Positions 17,187-26,489 of a DNA stretch of 64,000 nucleotides are shown piece after piece. Below the pieces are notes generated by a model that was not told the DNA's origin, did no database searches, and saw only the letters and a program-made list of their open reading frames with translations. The position numbers and the translations under genes were made by a program. This stretch comes from Pseudokineococcus lusitanus (lineage in GTDB: Bacteria > Actinomycetota > Actinomycetes > Actinomycetales > Quadrisphaeraceae). The DNA is taken from the NCBI RefSeq assembly GCF_003751265.1, contig NZ_RJKN01000002.1, forward strand, positions 521,558-585,557, read 5' to 3'. Within the stretch, counting starts at the first letter, position 1. Every line of letters starts with the position of its first letter.

Positions 17187-18161
17187 GTGACCGTGCCCGA
17201 CGCCGCCCCGCCGGCCGTCCGCCCCTCGGCCCGCCGGCCGGCCATGTCGCCGCAGGAGCTCAAGGAGCAGCTGCCGACCGGCCTGCTCTCCTTCCCGGTG
17301 ACGCACTTCGACGACGACCTCCAGGTGGACGAGCGCCGCTACCGCGAGCACCTCGCGTGGCTGTCGGAGTTCCCCGTCGCCGGCCTCTTCGCCGCCGGCG
17401 GCACGGGCGAGGGCTTCTCGCTGTCCCTGCCCGAGGTGGACCGGGTCGTCCGCGCGGCCGTCGACGAGGCCGCCGGCCGGGTGCCCGTGCTCGCCCCCGC
17501 CGCGGGCAGCACCGTCAACGCCGTCGCGATGGCGCGCGCCGCGCAGGAGGCGGGGGCCGACGGGCTCCTGCTCATGCCGCCCTACCTCACCGAGGCCAGC
17601 CAGGAGGGCCTCGTCGAGCACGTCAGCGCCGTCTGCGCCGCGAGCGACCTGGGCGTCGTCGTCTACAGCCGCGCCAACGCCGTGCTGGGCGACCTCACGG
17701 TCGACGTCGTCGCCGACCGCAACCCCACGCTCATCGGCCTCAAGGACGGCGTCGGCGACGTCGAGCGCATGACCCGCACCTACGCGCGGCTCGGCGACCG
17801 CCTCGTCTACGTCGGGGGCCTGCCGACGGCGGAGACCTTCGCGCTCCCGCTGCTCGAGCTCGGCGTCAGCACCTACTCGTCGGCCATCTTCAACTTCGCG
17901 CCGGCCTGGGCGCTCGACTTCTTCGCCGCCGTCCGCGCCCACGACCGGGCGGGCGTCTACCAGCGGCTCAACGACTTCGTCATCCCCTACCTCGACATCC
18001 GGGACCGCCGCCGCGGCTACGCGGTCTCGATCATCAAGGCCGGCCTCACGGCCGTGGGCCGCCACGGCGGGCGGGTGCGACCGCCGCTCACCGACCTCGC
18101 CGAGCACGAGGTGGCCGAGCTGGCCGCGCTCGTCGGCCGCCTGGCACCCGCCCCCGCCTGA
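17187..18161 (+). CDS. kdgD: 5-dehydro-4-deoxyglucarate dehydratase
   Basis: 324 aa, DapA/KdgD TIM-barrel family. The enzyme dehydrates and decarboxylates 5-keto-4-deoxyglucarate to alpha-ketoglutarate semialdehyde. Family segments: [61 protein letters not shown], the Schiff-base region [15 protein letters not shown] (catalytic Lys in GLKDG), and [19 protein letters not shown] and the GTGEGFSL loop distinguish KdgD from DapA. GTG 17187 with GGAGG five bases before; an internal ATG at codon 20 is less likely. First gene of a four-gene aldarate operon. Confidence 0.93.
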   Translation: MTVPDAAPPAVRPSARRPAMSPQELKEQLPTGLLSFPVTHFDDDLQVDERRYREHLAWLSEFPVAGLFAAGGTGEGFSLSLPEVDRVVRAAVDEAAGRVPVLAPAAGSTVNAVAMARAAQEAGADGLLLMPPYLTEASQEGLVEHVSAVCAASDLGVVVYSRANAVLGDLTVDVVADRNPTLIGLKDGVGDVERMTRTYARLGDRLVYVGGLPTAETFALPLLELGVSTYSSAIFNFAPAWALDFFAAVRAHDRAGVYQRLNDFVIPYLDIRDRRRGYAVSIIKAGLTAVGRHGGRVRPPLTDLAEHEVAELAALVGRLAPAPA

Positions 18162-18202
18162 CCGGCCCGCCGGCCACCGACCGCACCCCCCGAGGAGCCC
18201 CC

Positions 18203-19831
18203 GTGACGACCGCCTCCCCCACCACCTCCGCCCCCGCCGTGACCGGCGTGTCCCTCGTGGCCGGGGAGGAGGTGCGCGGCGACGCCGGCGAGCTGCGCGC
18301 CGTCGACCCGCGCACGGGCGAGGCGACCGGCCCGATCTTCGCGCTCGTCGGCCCCGACGCCGTGGAGCGGGCGTGCCGCGCGGCCGCCGAGGCGTTCCCC
18401 GTCTACCGCGACCTCGCCCCCGCCGACCGCGCCGCCTTCCTGCGGCGCGCGGCCGACGAGGTCGACGCCCTCGGGGACCTCCTCACCCGGACCGGCTCCC
18501 TCGAGACTGGCCTCCCCGAGGCCCGCCTCGAGGGCGAGCGCGCCCGCACCGTGGGCCAGCTGCGGCTCCTGGCCGACGTCGTCGAGCAGGGCGACCACCT
18601 GGGGGCCCGCCTCGACACCGCGCTGCCCGACCGCACGCCGCTGCCCCGCCCCGACCTGCGGCTGGTCAAGGTGCCGGTCGGGCCGGTCGCCGTCTTCGGA
18701 GCCAGCAACTTCCCTCTCGCCTTCTCCGTCGGGGGCGGCGACACGGCGGCCGCGCTGGCCGCCGGCTGCCCCGTCGTCGTCAAGGCGCACGGCGCGCACC
18801 CGGGGACCTCCGAGCTCGTCGGCCGGGCGATCACCCGGGCCGTCGCGGCCTCGGGCCTGCCGGCCGGGGTGTTCTCGCTCGTCTTCGGGCCCGGGAGCCA
18901 GGTCGGGCAGGCGCTCGTGGCCGACCCCCGCATCGCGTCGGTCGGCTTCACCGGCTCGCGCGCCGGGGGCCGCGCGCTGATGGGGACGGCGGCGGCGCGG
19001 CCCGTGCCGATCCCCGTCCACGCGGAGATGTCGGCGGTCAACCCGGTCGTCGTCCTGCCCGGCGCGCTCGACGAGCCCGCGGCGCTGGCCACCGCCTTCG
19101 TCGGGTCGCTCACGCTCGGCGCGGGGCAGTTCTGCACGAACCCCGGCGTCCTGCTGCTCCCGGCCGGCGGGGCGGGCGACGCCTTCGTCGCGGCCGCGGC
19201 GGCCGCGGTGGCCGACGCCACCGGCCAGCCGATGCTCACCGGCGGCATCGCGGACGCGTGCCGCCGCGGCACCGCCGCGCTCGTCGACCACGACGACGTC
19301 GAGGAGGTGGCGGCGGGCGGCACCGGCGCCGGGCCCAACGCCCCCGGTCCCCGGCTGCTCAGCACCACGGCGGCCGCGTACCGCGACCGGCCCGAGCTGC
19401 AGGAGGAGGTCTTCGGCGCCGTCGCCCTCCTCGTCCGCTACGGCTCGGACGACGAGCTGCTCGACGCGCTGCGCGCCACACAGGGGCAGCTGACCGCCAC
19501 CCTCCACGCGGGTCCGGCGGACGGCGCGGACGCGGCCCTCGTCGAGCAGGTCGTGCCCCTGCTCGTCGAGCGCGCCGGCCGCGTGCTCTTCGGGGGCTGG
19601 CCGACGGGTGTCGAGGTCTCGCACGCGATGGTCCACGGCGGGCCCTGGCCCGCGACGTCGGACGGCCGCACGACGTCGGTCGGCACCCTCGCCGTCGACC
19701 GGTTCCTCCGCCCCGTCTGCTACCAGTCGGCCCCGCAGGACGTCCTCCCGCCGTCGCTGCGCGACGACAACCCCTGGCACCTGACGCGCCGTGTCGACGG
19801 CGTGCTGCGCCGCCCGGAGGAGCAGGCATGA
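18203..19831 (+). CDS. Alpha-ketoglutarate semialdehyde (2,5-dioxovalerate) dehydrogenase
   Basis: 542 aa, slightly longer than most ALDHs, as is typical of this subgroup. It oxidises the product of KdgD to alpha-ketoglutarate with NAD(P)+. Motifs: [47 protein letters not shown] (cofactor-binding Lys), [14 protein letters not shown], the catalytic Glu in [12 protein letters not shown], and the catalytic Cys in [13 protein letters not shown] 18203 follows CGAGGAGCCCCC. It overlaps the next gene by ATGA, so glucarate dehydratase translation is coupled. Confidence 0.92.
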   Translation: MTTASPTTSAPAVTGVSLVAGEEVRGDAGELRAVDPRTGEATGPIFALVGPDAVERACRAAAEAFPVYRDLAPADRAAFLRRAADEVDALGDLLTRTGSLETGLPEARLEGERARTVGQLRLLADVVEQGDHLGARLDTALPDRTPLPRPDLRLVKVPVGPVAVFGASNFPLAFSVGGGDTAAALAAGCPVVVKAHGAHPGTSELVGRAITRAVAASGLPAGVFSLVFGPGSQVGQALVADPRIASVGFTGSRAGGRALMGTAAARPVPIPVHAEMSAVNPVVVLPGALDEPAALATAFVGSLTLGAGQFCTNPGVLLLPAGGAGDAFVAAAAAAVADATGQPMLTGGIADACRRGTAALVDHDDVEEVAAGGTGAGPNAPGPRLLSTTAAAYRDRPELQEEVFGAVALLVRYGSDDELLDALRATQGQLTATLHAGPADGADAALVEQVVPLLVERAGRVLFGGWPTGVEVSHAMVHGGPWPATSDGRTTSVGTLAVDRFLRPVCYQSAPQDVLPPSLRDDNPWHLTRRVDGVLRRPEEQA

Positions 19832-21153
19832 GCACGCCCACCGTCGCCCGCGTCGAGGTCGTCCCCGTCGCCGGGCACGACTCCATGCTGCTCAACCTCT
19901 CCGGCGCGCACGCCCCCTTCTTCACCCGCAACGTCGTGGTCCTCACCGACTCCTCCGGCGCGACCGGCCTCGGCGAGGTCCCCGGCGGGGAGGCCATCCG
20001 CCGCACGGTCGAGGACGCCGCCGAGCTGCTCCTCGGGGAGCCCGTGGGGCGCGCCGGCTCGCTGCTGCGGCAGGTGGCCACCGCCTTCGCCGGGCGCGAC
20101 GCCGGCGGCCGCGGCCTGCAGACCTTCGACCTCCGCACCACCGTCCACGCGGTGACCGGGCTCGAGTCGGCGCTGCTCGACCTGCTGGGGCAGCACCTCG
20201 GCGTCCCCGTGGCCGAGCTCCTCGGCGAGGGGCAGCAGCGCCGCGAGGTCCCGGTGCTGGGCTACCTCTTCTACGTCGGCGACCACGCGGGCAGCGGGCT
20301 GCCCTACGTCGTCGAGGACGCCCCGGCCGACGACTGGGAGCGCCTGCGCCGGCAGCCGGCCCTGACCCCGGACGCCGTCGTCGCGCTCGCCCGTGCGGCG
20401 CAGGAGCGCTACGGCTTCGCGGACTTCAAGCTCAAGGGCGGCGTGCTCCCGGGCGAGCAGGAGGTCGAGGCCGTCCGCGCCCTCGCCGCGGCCTTCCCCG
20501 ACGCCCGCGTCACCCTCGACCCCAACGGCGGGTGGCTGCTCGAGGACGCCGTCCGCCTGCTGGGCGACCTGCACGGCGTCCTCGCCTACGCCGAGGACCC
20601 GGTGGGCGCCGAGGGCGGCTTCTCCGGCCGCGAGGTCATGGCCGAGTTCCGCCGCCGCACCGGCCTGCCGACGGCGACGAACATGGTCGCGACCGACTGG
20701 CGCCAGATGGCGCACGCGGTGCGCTCGGCCGCCGTCGACATCCCGCTCGCGGACCCGCACTTCTGGACGATGCGCGGCTCCGTGCGCGTCGCCCAGCTGT
20801 GCCAGGACTTCGGCCTGACGTGGGGGTCGCACTCCAACAACCACTTCGACATCTCGCTGGCGATGTTCGCCCACGTGGGAGCCGCGGCGCCGGGCGACAT
20901 CACCGCGCTCGACACCCACTGGGTCTGGCAGGACGGCCAGGCCCTCACGACGGCACCGATGCCGATCACCGACGGGCACCTCACGGTGACCGACGCGCCG
21001 GGCCTCGGCCTCGAGCTCGACCGCGAGGCGCTCGCCGCCGCGCACGAGACCTACCGCGAGCACGGGCTCGGCGCGCGCGACGACGCCGTCGCCATGCAGC
21101 ACCTCGTGCCCGGCTGGTCCTTCGACCCGAAGCGGCCCGCGCTCGTCCGCTGA
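19828..21153 (+). CDS. gudD: Glucarate dehydratase
   Basis: 441 aa, enolase superfamily, glucarate dehydratase subgroup. It converts D-glucarate (and often L-idarate) to 5-keto-4-deoxyglucarate. Hallmarks: the N-terminal capping domain ([22 protein letters not shown]), K-x-K in [11 protein letters not shown], metal ligands in LDPNGGW and [21 protein letters not shown], and the [13 protein letters not shown] segment carrying the catalytic His/Asn pair. [15 protein letters not shown] is also characteristic. The ATG start overlaps the dehydrogenase stop. Confidence 0.94.
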   Translation: MSTPTVARVEVVPVAGHDSMLLNLSGAHAPFFTRNVVVLTDSSGATGLGEVPGGEAIRRTVEDAAELLLGEPVGRAGSLLRQVATAFAGRDAGGRGLQTFDLRTTVHAVTGLESALLDLLGQHLGVPVAELLGEGQQRREVPVLGYLFYVGDHAGSGLPYVVEDAPADDWERLRRQPALTPDAVVALARAAQERYGFADFKLKGGVLPGEQEVEAVRALAAAFPDARVTLDPNGGWLLEDAVRLLGDLHGVLAYAEDPVGAEGGFSGREVMAEFRRRTGLPTATNMVATDWRQMAHAVRSAAVDIPLADPHFWTMRGSVRVAQLCQDFGLTWGSHSNNHFDISLAMFAHVGAAAPGDITALDTHWVWQDGQALTTAPMPITDGHLTVTDAPGLGLELDREALAAAHETYREHGLGARDDAVAMQHLVPGWSFDPKRPALVR

Positions 21154-21228
21154 CCGGCCGGCCCGCACCACCGGCCCGCCCCGCACCACCGCTCGCGCCC
21201 GCCCCGCCCACCGCCGCCCGGAGGACCC

Positions 21229-22407
21229 GTGACCACGTCGACCGCCCCCACCGTCCCCGACACCCGCCCGTCGCGGGCCGCCGCCGTCGTCGACCGGATC
21301 ACCGGCGTGACGCTGTCGTCGGTGACGCTGCCGCTGGCGAACCCCATCAGCGACGCGAAGGTCTTCACCGGCCGGCAGAAGCCGATGACCGAGGTCGTCG
21401 TCCTCGTGGCGGAGATCCGCACCGAGTCCGGCCTCGAGGGCTTCGGCTTCGGGTACTCCAAGCGCGCCGGCGGCCCCGCCCAGCTCGCCCACGCCGTCGA
21501 GGTGGCGCCGGAGCTGATCGGCGAGGACCCCAGCGACATCGCCCGGCTGTGGACGAAGCTCGTCTGGGCCGGCGCGTCCGTCGGCCGCAGCGGCGCGTCG
21601 ACGCAGGCCGTCGCCGCGATCGACGTGGCCCTGTGGGACCTCAAGGCCAAGCGGGCGGGGCTGCCGCTGGCCAAGCTGCTCGGCGCCCACCGGGACTCGG
21701 TCCGCTGCTACGACACCTCGGGCGGCTTCCTCCACGAGACGATCGAGCAGGTGTGCGACAACGCGACCCGCACGCTCGAGGCCGGCATCGGCGCCCTGAA
21801 GATCAAGGTCGGGCTGCCCGACACCGCCGAGGACGTCCGTCGCGTCACGGCGCTGCGCGAGCACGTCGGCCCCGACGTGCCGCTCATGGTCGACGCCAAC
21901 CAGCAGTGGGACCGGGCCCGCGCCGTCCGCGCCGTCCGCGCCCTCGAGCCGCTCGACCTCGTGTGGGTCGAGGAGCCGCTCGACGCGTACGACGCCGAGG
22001 GCCACGCCGACCTCGCGCGCACCTTCGACACCCCCATCGCCTCCGGCGAGATGCTCACGAGCGTCGCCGAGCACCTCGAGCTCGTGCGGCACCGCGCGGT
22101 CGACGTCATCCAGCCGGACGCGCCGCGGATCGGCGGCATCACGCAGTTCCTCAAGCTGGCGACCGTCGCGGAGCAGCACCACCTCACGCTCGCCCCGCAC
22201 TTCGCGATGGAGATCCACCTCCACCTCGCCGCGGCGTACGCGCACGAGCCGTGGGTCGAGCACTTCGACTGGTTCGCACCGCTCTTCCACGAGGAGCTGG
22301 AGACCTCCGGCGGCCGCATGCACCTGTCCGACCGCCCGGGCCTCGGCGTCACGCCCACCGACCGGCTGCGGGCGTGGACGACGCGGTCGGTGACCGTCGG
22401 GGCCTGA
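21229..22407 (+). CDS. L-talarate/galactarate dehydratase-like enolase-superfamily enzyme
   Basis: 392 aa, mandelate-racemase subgroup. Catalytic elements: K-x-K in GALKIKVG, metal ligands in MVDANQQW, WVEEPLD and ASGEML, Asp in VIQPDAPRIGG, and His in LAPHFAMEIHLHLAAAY. ANPISDAKVFTGRQKPMTEVVVL near the N-terminus resembles talarate/galactarate dehydratases. Placed next to gudD, kdgD and the semialdehyde dehydrogenase, it would feed galactarate into the same keto-deoxy intermediate. GTG 21229 with GGAGG three bases upstream. The 75-nt gap before it shows only C-rich sequence. Exact substrate is not provable here; another aldarate or aldonate is possible. Confidence 0.85.
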   Translation: MTTSTAPTVPDTRPSRAAAVVDRITGVTLSSVTLPLANPISDAKVFTGRQKPMTEVVVLVAEIRTESGLEGFGFGYSKRAGGPAQLAHAVEVAPELIGEDPSDIARLWTKLVWAGASVGRSGASTQAVAAIDVALWDLKAKRAGLPLAKLLGAHRDSVRCYDTSGGFLHETIEQVCDNATRTLEAGIGALKIKVGLPDTAEDVRRVTALREHVGPDVPLMVDANQQWDRARAVRAVRALEPLDLVWVEEPLDAYDAEGHADLARTFDTPIASGEMLTSVAEHLELVRHRAVDVIQPDAPRIGGITQFLKLATVAEQHHLTLAPHFAMEIHLHLAAAYAHEPWVEHFDWFAPLFHEELETSGGRMHLSDRPGLGVTPTDRLRAWTTRSVTVGA

Positions 22408-22418
22408 GCCCTGCCGGC

Positions 22419-22456
22419 GGCGCGGCCGGCCCTGCTCACCCGGGGCCGGCCGCGCC
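22419..22456. terminator. Bidirectional hairpin terminator
   Basis: GGCGCGGCCGGCCC and GGGCCGGCCGCGCC are perfect 14-nt arms around a 10-nt loop. It lies between the convergent dehydratase and AraC genes and includes the AraC stop codon. Confidence 0.8.
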
Positions 22457-23299
22457 CGCCCGCTGCTGGGCCGCGAACCGTCCCGGAGTCTGCCCGGTGA
22501 CGCGGGAGAAGTCCCGCACGAGGTGCGCCTGGTCCGCGTAGCCCAGTGCGGCGGCCACCTCGGCCTGCGTCGTCCGCCCGTCGCGCAGCAGGCCGACGGC
22601 CTCGTGGAGCCGCCGGCGCTGGACGAGCCACTTCGGCGTCAGCCCCACCCGGCGGTGCACGAGCCGCTGCAGGGCCCGCTCGGACAGCCCCGTCCCCGCG
22701 CACACCTGCGCGACGCGGGTGATGTCGGTCCGCCCCTCGACGAGGGCGACCACCCGGTCGACGAGCTCGCCCTCCGCGTCCACGGGCAGCAGGGGGCGCA
22801 GGAGGTCGCCGTACGCGGCCCGCACCTCGGCGTGCGCCGCGTCGCCGTGCGGGTCGGCGGCCATCGCCGTCCGGACGCGGTCGACGAGCCGCGCGCCGTC
22901 GGCGCCCAGCACGTCGACGAGGTCGGCCGTCCGGTCGACGAGCCCGGCGAGCGGCTGCCGGGCGACGAGGAGCCCCGCCGCGGGCGTGAGCATGACGCCG
23001 GCCGCCCACCCGTCGCCCGCGAGGACCGTCGTCGACATCCCCGACGTCACGCCGACGAGGTGGGCGTACGTCGGCGTGACGACGAGGAGGCACACCGGGT
23101 GCTGCAGGACCCGCTGCGGCGCCTCGCGGTCGGGCGGCACCGACCAGACAGGCAGCCAGAACCGCCGGACGAGCGGCGCGAGGTCGGGCGCGGGCGGGTA
23201 GCGGTGGATGCGGTGGGACGTGTCGCCGGGCTCGCGCAGGTGCGCCCGCTCGACGTCGTCGGGCCGCCCGCCCGCGGGGCCGCTGGTGTCGGGTTCCAT
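22436..23299 (-). CDS. AraC-family transcriptional regulator
   Basis: 287 aa. The N-terminal 170 residues form an AraC-type sensor (HRYPPAPDLAPLVRRFWLPVW; LQHPVCLLVVTPTYAHLVGV). The C-terminal double HTH is clear: DITRVAQVCAGTGLSERALQRLVHRRVGLTPKWLVQRRRLHEAV and TTQAEVAAALGYADQAHLVRDFSRVTGQTPGRFAAQ. ATG 23299 is chosen over the preceding TTG. It diverges from the TIGR03086 gene across 39 bp, so it may regulate that gene or itself. Unlikely to belong to the aldarate operon, which it faces tail to tail. Confidence 0.9.
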   Translation of the reverse strand: MEPDTSGPAGGRPDDVERAHLREPGDTSHRIHRYPPAPDLAPLVRRFWLPVWSVPPDREAPQRVLQHPVCLLVVTPTYAHLVGVTSGMSTTVLAGDGWAAGVMLTPAAGLLVARQPLAGLVDRTADLVDVLGADGARLVDRVRTAMAADPHGDAAHAEVRAAYGDLLRPLLPVDAEGELVDRVVALVEGRTDITRVAQVCAGTGLSERALQRLVHRRVGLTPKWLVQRRRLHEAVGLLRDGRTTQAEVAAALGYADQAHLVRDFSRVTGQTPGRFAAQQRAGAAGPG

Positions 23300-23338
23300 C
23301 AAGACCCAGCCTGCCGCGCCTCCCTAGCGTCCGGCGGC

Positions 23339-23935
23339 ATGACGACCCCCTCGGCTCCCTCCGCCGTCCCGACCGGCTCCCCGAGCGACGTCCGGGCGGA
23401 CTACCTCGCCGCCGACCGCCGGCTGACGGCCCTGCTCGACGGCGTCGACGACGCCGGGTGGGCGTCGCCCTCGCCGTGCGAGGGCTGGGCCGCCCGCGAC
23501 GTCGTGGCGCACCTCGTGGAGACCCAGCGCTCCTTCTGCGCCGAGCACGGCGTCGACCTCGGCGCCGCGGCGGACGTGCGGGCCGACCCGGCGGGCGCCT
23601 GGCGGGCGCACGCGGACGCGGTGGCGACGGCGCTCGAGGACCCCGCCGTCCCGGCCACGCCCTTCGACGGCTTCTTCGGCCCGACGACGCTCGGCGAGGC
23701 GCTCGGCCGCTTCTACGTGTGGGACATGGTCGTCCACCGCTGGGACGTCGCCCGCGCCGTCGGCGACCCGGCCGGCGCCACCTTCACGCCGGACGAGCTG
23801 CTGACGCTCGAGGTGGGCGCCGACTCCTTCGGCCCGGCCCTGCACCTGGACGGCATCTGCCGCGCCGGGGTCGAGGCGCCCGCGGGCGCGTCCCGCGAGG
23901 TGCGCCTGCTCGCCCGGCTGGGCCGGACCGCCTGA
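23339..23935 (+). CDS. TIGR03086-family protein (DinB/mycothiol-dependent maleylpyruvate isomerase fold)
   Basis: 198 aa. Four-helix DinB-like fold with metal-ligand positions in PCEGWAARDVVAHLVETQRSF and FYVWDMVVHRWDVARAVGDPA, the signature of TIGR03086 actinobacterial proteins. The family is related to mycothiol-dependent isomerases and transferases; the substrate is unknown. ATG 23339 lies eight bases after TAGCGT, suggesting a leaderless transcript. It is divergent from the AraC regulator. Confidence 0.85.
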   Translation: MTTPSAPSAVPTGSPSDVRADYLAADRRLTALLDGVDDAGWASPSPCEGWAARDVVAHLVETQRSFCAEHGVDLGAAADVRADPAGAWRAHADAVATALEDPAVPATPFDGFFGPTTLGEALGRFYVWDMVVHRWDVARAVGDPAGATFTPDELLTLEVGADSFGPALHLDGICRAGVEAPAGASREVRLLARLGRTA

Positions 23936-23948
23936 CCCGGCCCGCGCG

Positions 23949-24695
23949 TCAGCGCACGAGCGCGCTGACCACCGACGGCGGGACGACGAGGTCGGCGCGC
24001 TCGCGGCTGCCGGCCGCGAGCGCGGCGTCGGGGTCGTCGACGGCGGCCATCCACGCGGTGGCCTCCTCGCGGCTCTTGCCGAACTCGACGTGGCGGGCGA
24101 GCAGGCGCTCCTCGCGGGCGCCCTCCTCGGCGTCGACGTACCAGACCTCGTCGAGGAGCTCCCCGCACGCGGACCAGGGCCCCTCCTCGAGCAGGAGGTA
24201 GTTGCCCTCCGTGACGACGAGGCGCGCGCCCGCCGGGACGGGCACCGCGCCGGCGAGCGCCTGCTCGAGGTCGCGCTCGAAGGCGGGCGCGTAGACGACG
24301 TCCTCGTCGGCCGCGCGCAGCCGTCGCAGGAGGGCCACGTAGCCGCCGGCGTCGAAGGTCGGCGGCGTGCCCTTGCGGTCCCGCAGCCCCAGGCGCTCGA
24401 GCTCGACGTCGGCGAGGTGGAAGCCGTCCATGGGCACCTGCACGGCGGCCGGCCCCTCGACGGTGCCCGTGCCGCGCAGCCGCGCGTCGGCCGCGGCCAC
24501 GAGCGCCTGCGCGAGCGTCGTCTTCCCGGCGGCGGGGGCTCCCGCGACCCCGACGAGGACGCGCCCGCCGCCGGCGGCGTCGACGAGCGCGACCACCCGC
24601 TCGACGAGGTCGTCCAGCGTCGACGGCACCGCCGGCGCCTCCCCGGCGACGACCCCCGCGGCCGTGCCCCGGCCGTCCTCGTCGACCTCGTGCAT
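23949..24695 (-). CDS. Nucleoside/nucleotide kinase family protein (uridine kinase-like P-loop)
   Basis: 248 aa. P-loop GVAGAPAAGKTTLAQALV (about residues 48-65), then VQVPMDGFHLADVELERLGLRDRKGTPPTFDAGGYVALLRRL, VYAPAFERDLEQALAGAVPV, and VTEGNYLLLEEGPW with a C-terminal WYVDAEEGAREERLLARHVEFGKS. This is the PRK09270-like family related to uridine kinase, pantothenate kinase and phosphoribulokinase; members phosphorylate small hydroxylated substrates, often sugars. ATG 24695 with GAGGAGG upstream. It is divergent from an SDR gene, so a sugar or polyol substrate is plausible but unproven. Confidence 0.85.
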   Translation of the reverse strand: MHEVDEDGRGTAAGVVAGEAPAVPSTLDDLVERVVALVDAAGGGRVLVGVAGAPAAGKTTLAQALVAAADARLRGTGTVEGPAAVQVPMDGFHLADVELERLGLRDRKGTPPTFDAGGYVALLRRLRAADEDVVYAPAFERDLEQALAGAVPVPAGARLVVTEGNYLLLEEGPWSACGELLDEVWYVDAEEGAREERLLARHVEFGKSREEATAWMAAVDDPDAALAAGSRERADLVVPPSVVSALVR

Positions 24696-24758
24696 GCGTC
24701 CTCCTCGACGTCCGGTGCGCCCGCCGGGCGCGGGCGAGGACGACCGTAGGGTGCCGGG

Positions 24759-25520
24759 ATGTCGCAGCACCTCCGGGGATCGGTCGTCGTCGTCACGGGC
24801 GGCGGGCGGGGCATCGGCCTCGCCTGCGCCGAGCGGGTCGCACGGGCGGGCGCCGACGTCGCCCTGCTCGACCTCCTGCCCGAGGTGGAGTCCGTCGCAG
24901 CGGCTCTCCCGACGCCGTCGCCCGCCGTGGGCGTCGCCGCGGACGTCACCGACCCGGCGTCCGTCGCCGCCGCGCTCGACGAGGTCTCCGCCCGCCTCGG
25001 CCGCCCCACCGCCCTCGTCCACGCGGCCGGCACGGCGCTCGTCGGCGACGCGCTGACGACGTCGGTCGAGGACTTCGAGCGCGTCCTGCGCGTCAACCTC
25101 ACGGGCACCTTCGTCACGGCCCAGGCCTTCGCCCGGCTCTGCGTGGCGGCGGGGCAGCCGGGCGACGTCGTCGCCATCGCCTCGATGTCCGCCCGCGTCG
25201 TCAACGTGCCGCAGCGCCAGAGCGCCTACAACGCGTCGAAGGCGGGCGTCGAGGCGCTCGTCCGCTCGCTCGCCGTCGAGTGGGCCGACCTCGGGGTCCG
25301 CGTCAACGGCGTCTCCCCCGGCTACGTCGCCACGGAGCAGACGCTCGGCGTCCTCGAGGGCGACCCGGCGACGGCGGACGCCTGGCGCTCGCGGATCCCG
25401 CTGGGCGACGTCGCGCAGCCCGACGACGTCGCGGGCGTGGTCGAGTTCCTGCTGTCCCCGGCCTCGCGGTACGTGCTCGGGCAGTGCCTGCTCGTCGACG
25501 GCGGCTACACCGCCCTCTGA
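24759..25520 (+). CDS. SDR-family oxidoreductase
   Basis: 253 aa, classical short-chain dehydrogenase. Cofactor site GGGRGIG within VVVVTGGGRGIGLACAERV, DVTDPASV, the active-site Ser region IASMSARVVNVPQRQSAYNASKAGVEALV (Tyr-x3-Lys in YNASK), RVNGVSPGYVATEQT, and the C-terminal CLLVDGGYTAL. The last block and the WADLGVRVNGV pattern are common in polyol/gluconate dehydrogenases. ATG 24759 stands six bases after TAGGGT, so leaderless initiation is likely. The 64-nt gap to the kinase is a shared promoter region. Confidence 0.9.
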   Translation: MSQHLRGSVVVVTGGGRGIGLACAERVARAGADVALLDLLPEVESVAAALPTPSPAVGVAADVTDPASVAAALDEVSARLGRPTALVHAAGTALVGDALTTSVEDFERVLRVNLTGTFVTAQAFARLCVAAGQPGDVVAIASMSARVVNVPQRQSAYNASKAGVEALVRSLAVEWADLGVRVNGVSPGYVATEQTLGVLEGDPATADAWRSRIPLGDVAQPDDVAGVVEFLLSPASRYVLGQCLLVDGGYTAL

Positions 25521-25565
25521 CCCCGGCCCTTCCCGCCGCAGCCCCTTTCCGGCCTGCCGTCCCCA

Positions 25566-25632
25566 CCCGCGACGTGTGGCCATGACGCGGCCCGGGGCCC
25601 GCCCTTCCCGCGACGTGTGGCCATGTCGCGGG
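25566..25632. repeat. Two-copy hairpin repeat between convergent SDR genes
   Basis: The 17-mer CGCGACGTGTGGCCATG occurs at 25568-25584 and again at 25609-25625, 41 bp apart. In the second copy, CCCGCGAC (25607-25614) and GTCGCGGG (25625-25632) pair perfectly around a 10-nt loop; the first copy has a GACGCGG 3' arm. It probably terminates both convergent transcripts. Confidence 0.6.
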
Positions 25633-25649
25633 AGAGGGCGGGCGGGGTG

Positions 25650-26489
25650 TCAGTGGAGCGTGTACCCGCCGTCGGTGACGAGGACCGTGCCGGTGCAGAA
25701 GGACGACGCGTCGCTGGCGAGGTAGACGACGCTGGCCGCCACCTCCTCGGGCGTCGCGTAGCGCTGCATCGGCGCGTCCTCGATCCACATGCGGCGGAAG
25801 CGCGGCTCGTCGACCGGCGCCATCTCCGTCTTGACGTAGCCCGGGGCGAGCGCGTTGACGCGGATGCCCATCGGCGCCCACTCCGCCGCCAGCGACTTCG
25901 TCAGCTGGTGCACCGCCGCCTTGCTCGCGTTGTAGACGGGCTGCATCTGCGGGCGGTTGACGATCTGCGCGCTGATGGAGCCGATGTTGACGACCGTGCC
26001 GCGCACGCCGTCCGGGCCCTGCTGCGCGAGGAACGGCGCCGCCACCTGCGACGGCAGCCAGACGCCGGTGACGTTGGTCTGCAGCACTTGCTGGAAGTGC
26101 TCGTCGCTCACCTCGAGCGCCGGCTCGTGGATGCACGTGCCCGCGTTGTTGACGAGGACCTGCAGCCCGCCGAGCTCGGCGACGACGCGCTCGACGCCGG
26201 CCTGCACCTCGGCGCGGTCGGTGACGTCCATCCGCAGCCCCAGCGTGCGCCGGCCGGTGGACGCGGCGATCTCCGCCGCGGCCTCGACGGAGGCCGCCTC
26301 GTCCCGCGCCGCCACGGCGACGTCGGCGCCCGCCTCCGCGAGCGCCTGGGCGAAGGCGCGGCCGAGGCCGCGGTAGCCACCGGTGACGAGCGCGACCCGC
26401 CCGTCGAGCCGGAAGCGGTCCAGCACACCGCTCGCCGCGCGGGGGCCGTGGCCCTCGGTCTGCACCGCGCCGCTCGTCCCCTCGCTCAC
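25650..26489 (-). CDS. SDR-family oxidoreductase (gluconate/polyol dehydrogenase-like)
   Basis: 279 aa. Cofactor site in RVALVTGGYRGLGRAFAQALAEAGADVAVAARD, LRMDVTDRAEVQ, NNAGTCIHEPALEVSDEHF, catalytic Ser in NIGSISAQIV, Tyr-x3-Lys in YNASKAAVHQLTKSLAAEWAPMGIRVNALAPGYVKTEM, and VTDGGYTLH at the end. These features resemble gluconate 5-dehydrogenase and sorbitol/mannitol-type SDRs. The GTG start overlaps the stop of the zinc alcohol dehydrogenase (GTGA). The pair recalls the idnD/idnO combination of L-idonate metabolism, without a recognisable kinase or transporter in the same unit. Confidence 0.9.
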   Translation of the reverse strand: MSEGTSGAVQTEGHGPRAASGVLDRFRLDGRVALVTGGYRGLGRAFAQALAEAGADVAVAARDEAASVEAAAEIAASTGRRTLGLRMDVTDRAEVQAGVERVVAELGGLQVLVNNAGTCIHEPALEVSDEHFQQVLQTNVTGVWLPSQVAAPFLAQQGPDGVRGTVVNIGSISAQIVNRPQMQPVYNASKAAVHQLTKSLAAEWAPMGIRVNALAPGYVKTEMAPVDEPRFRRMWIEDAPMQRYATPEEVAASVVYLASDASSFCTGTVLVTDGGYTLH

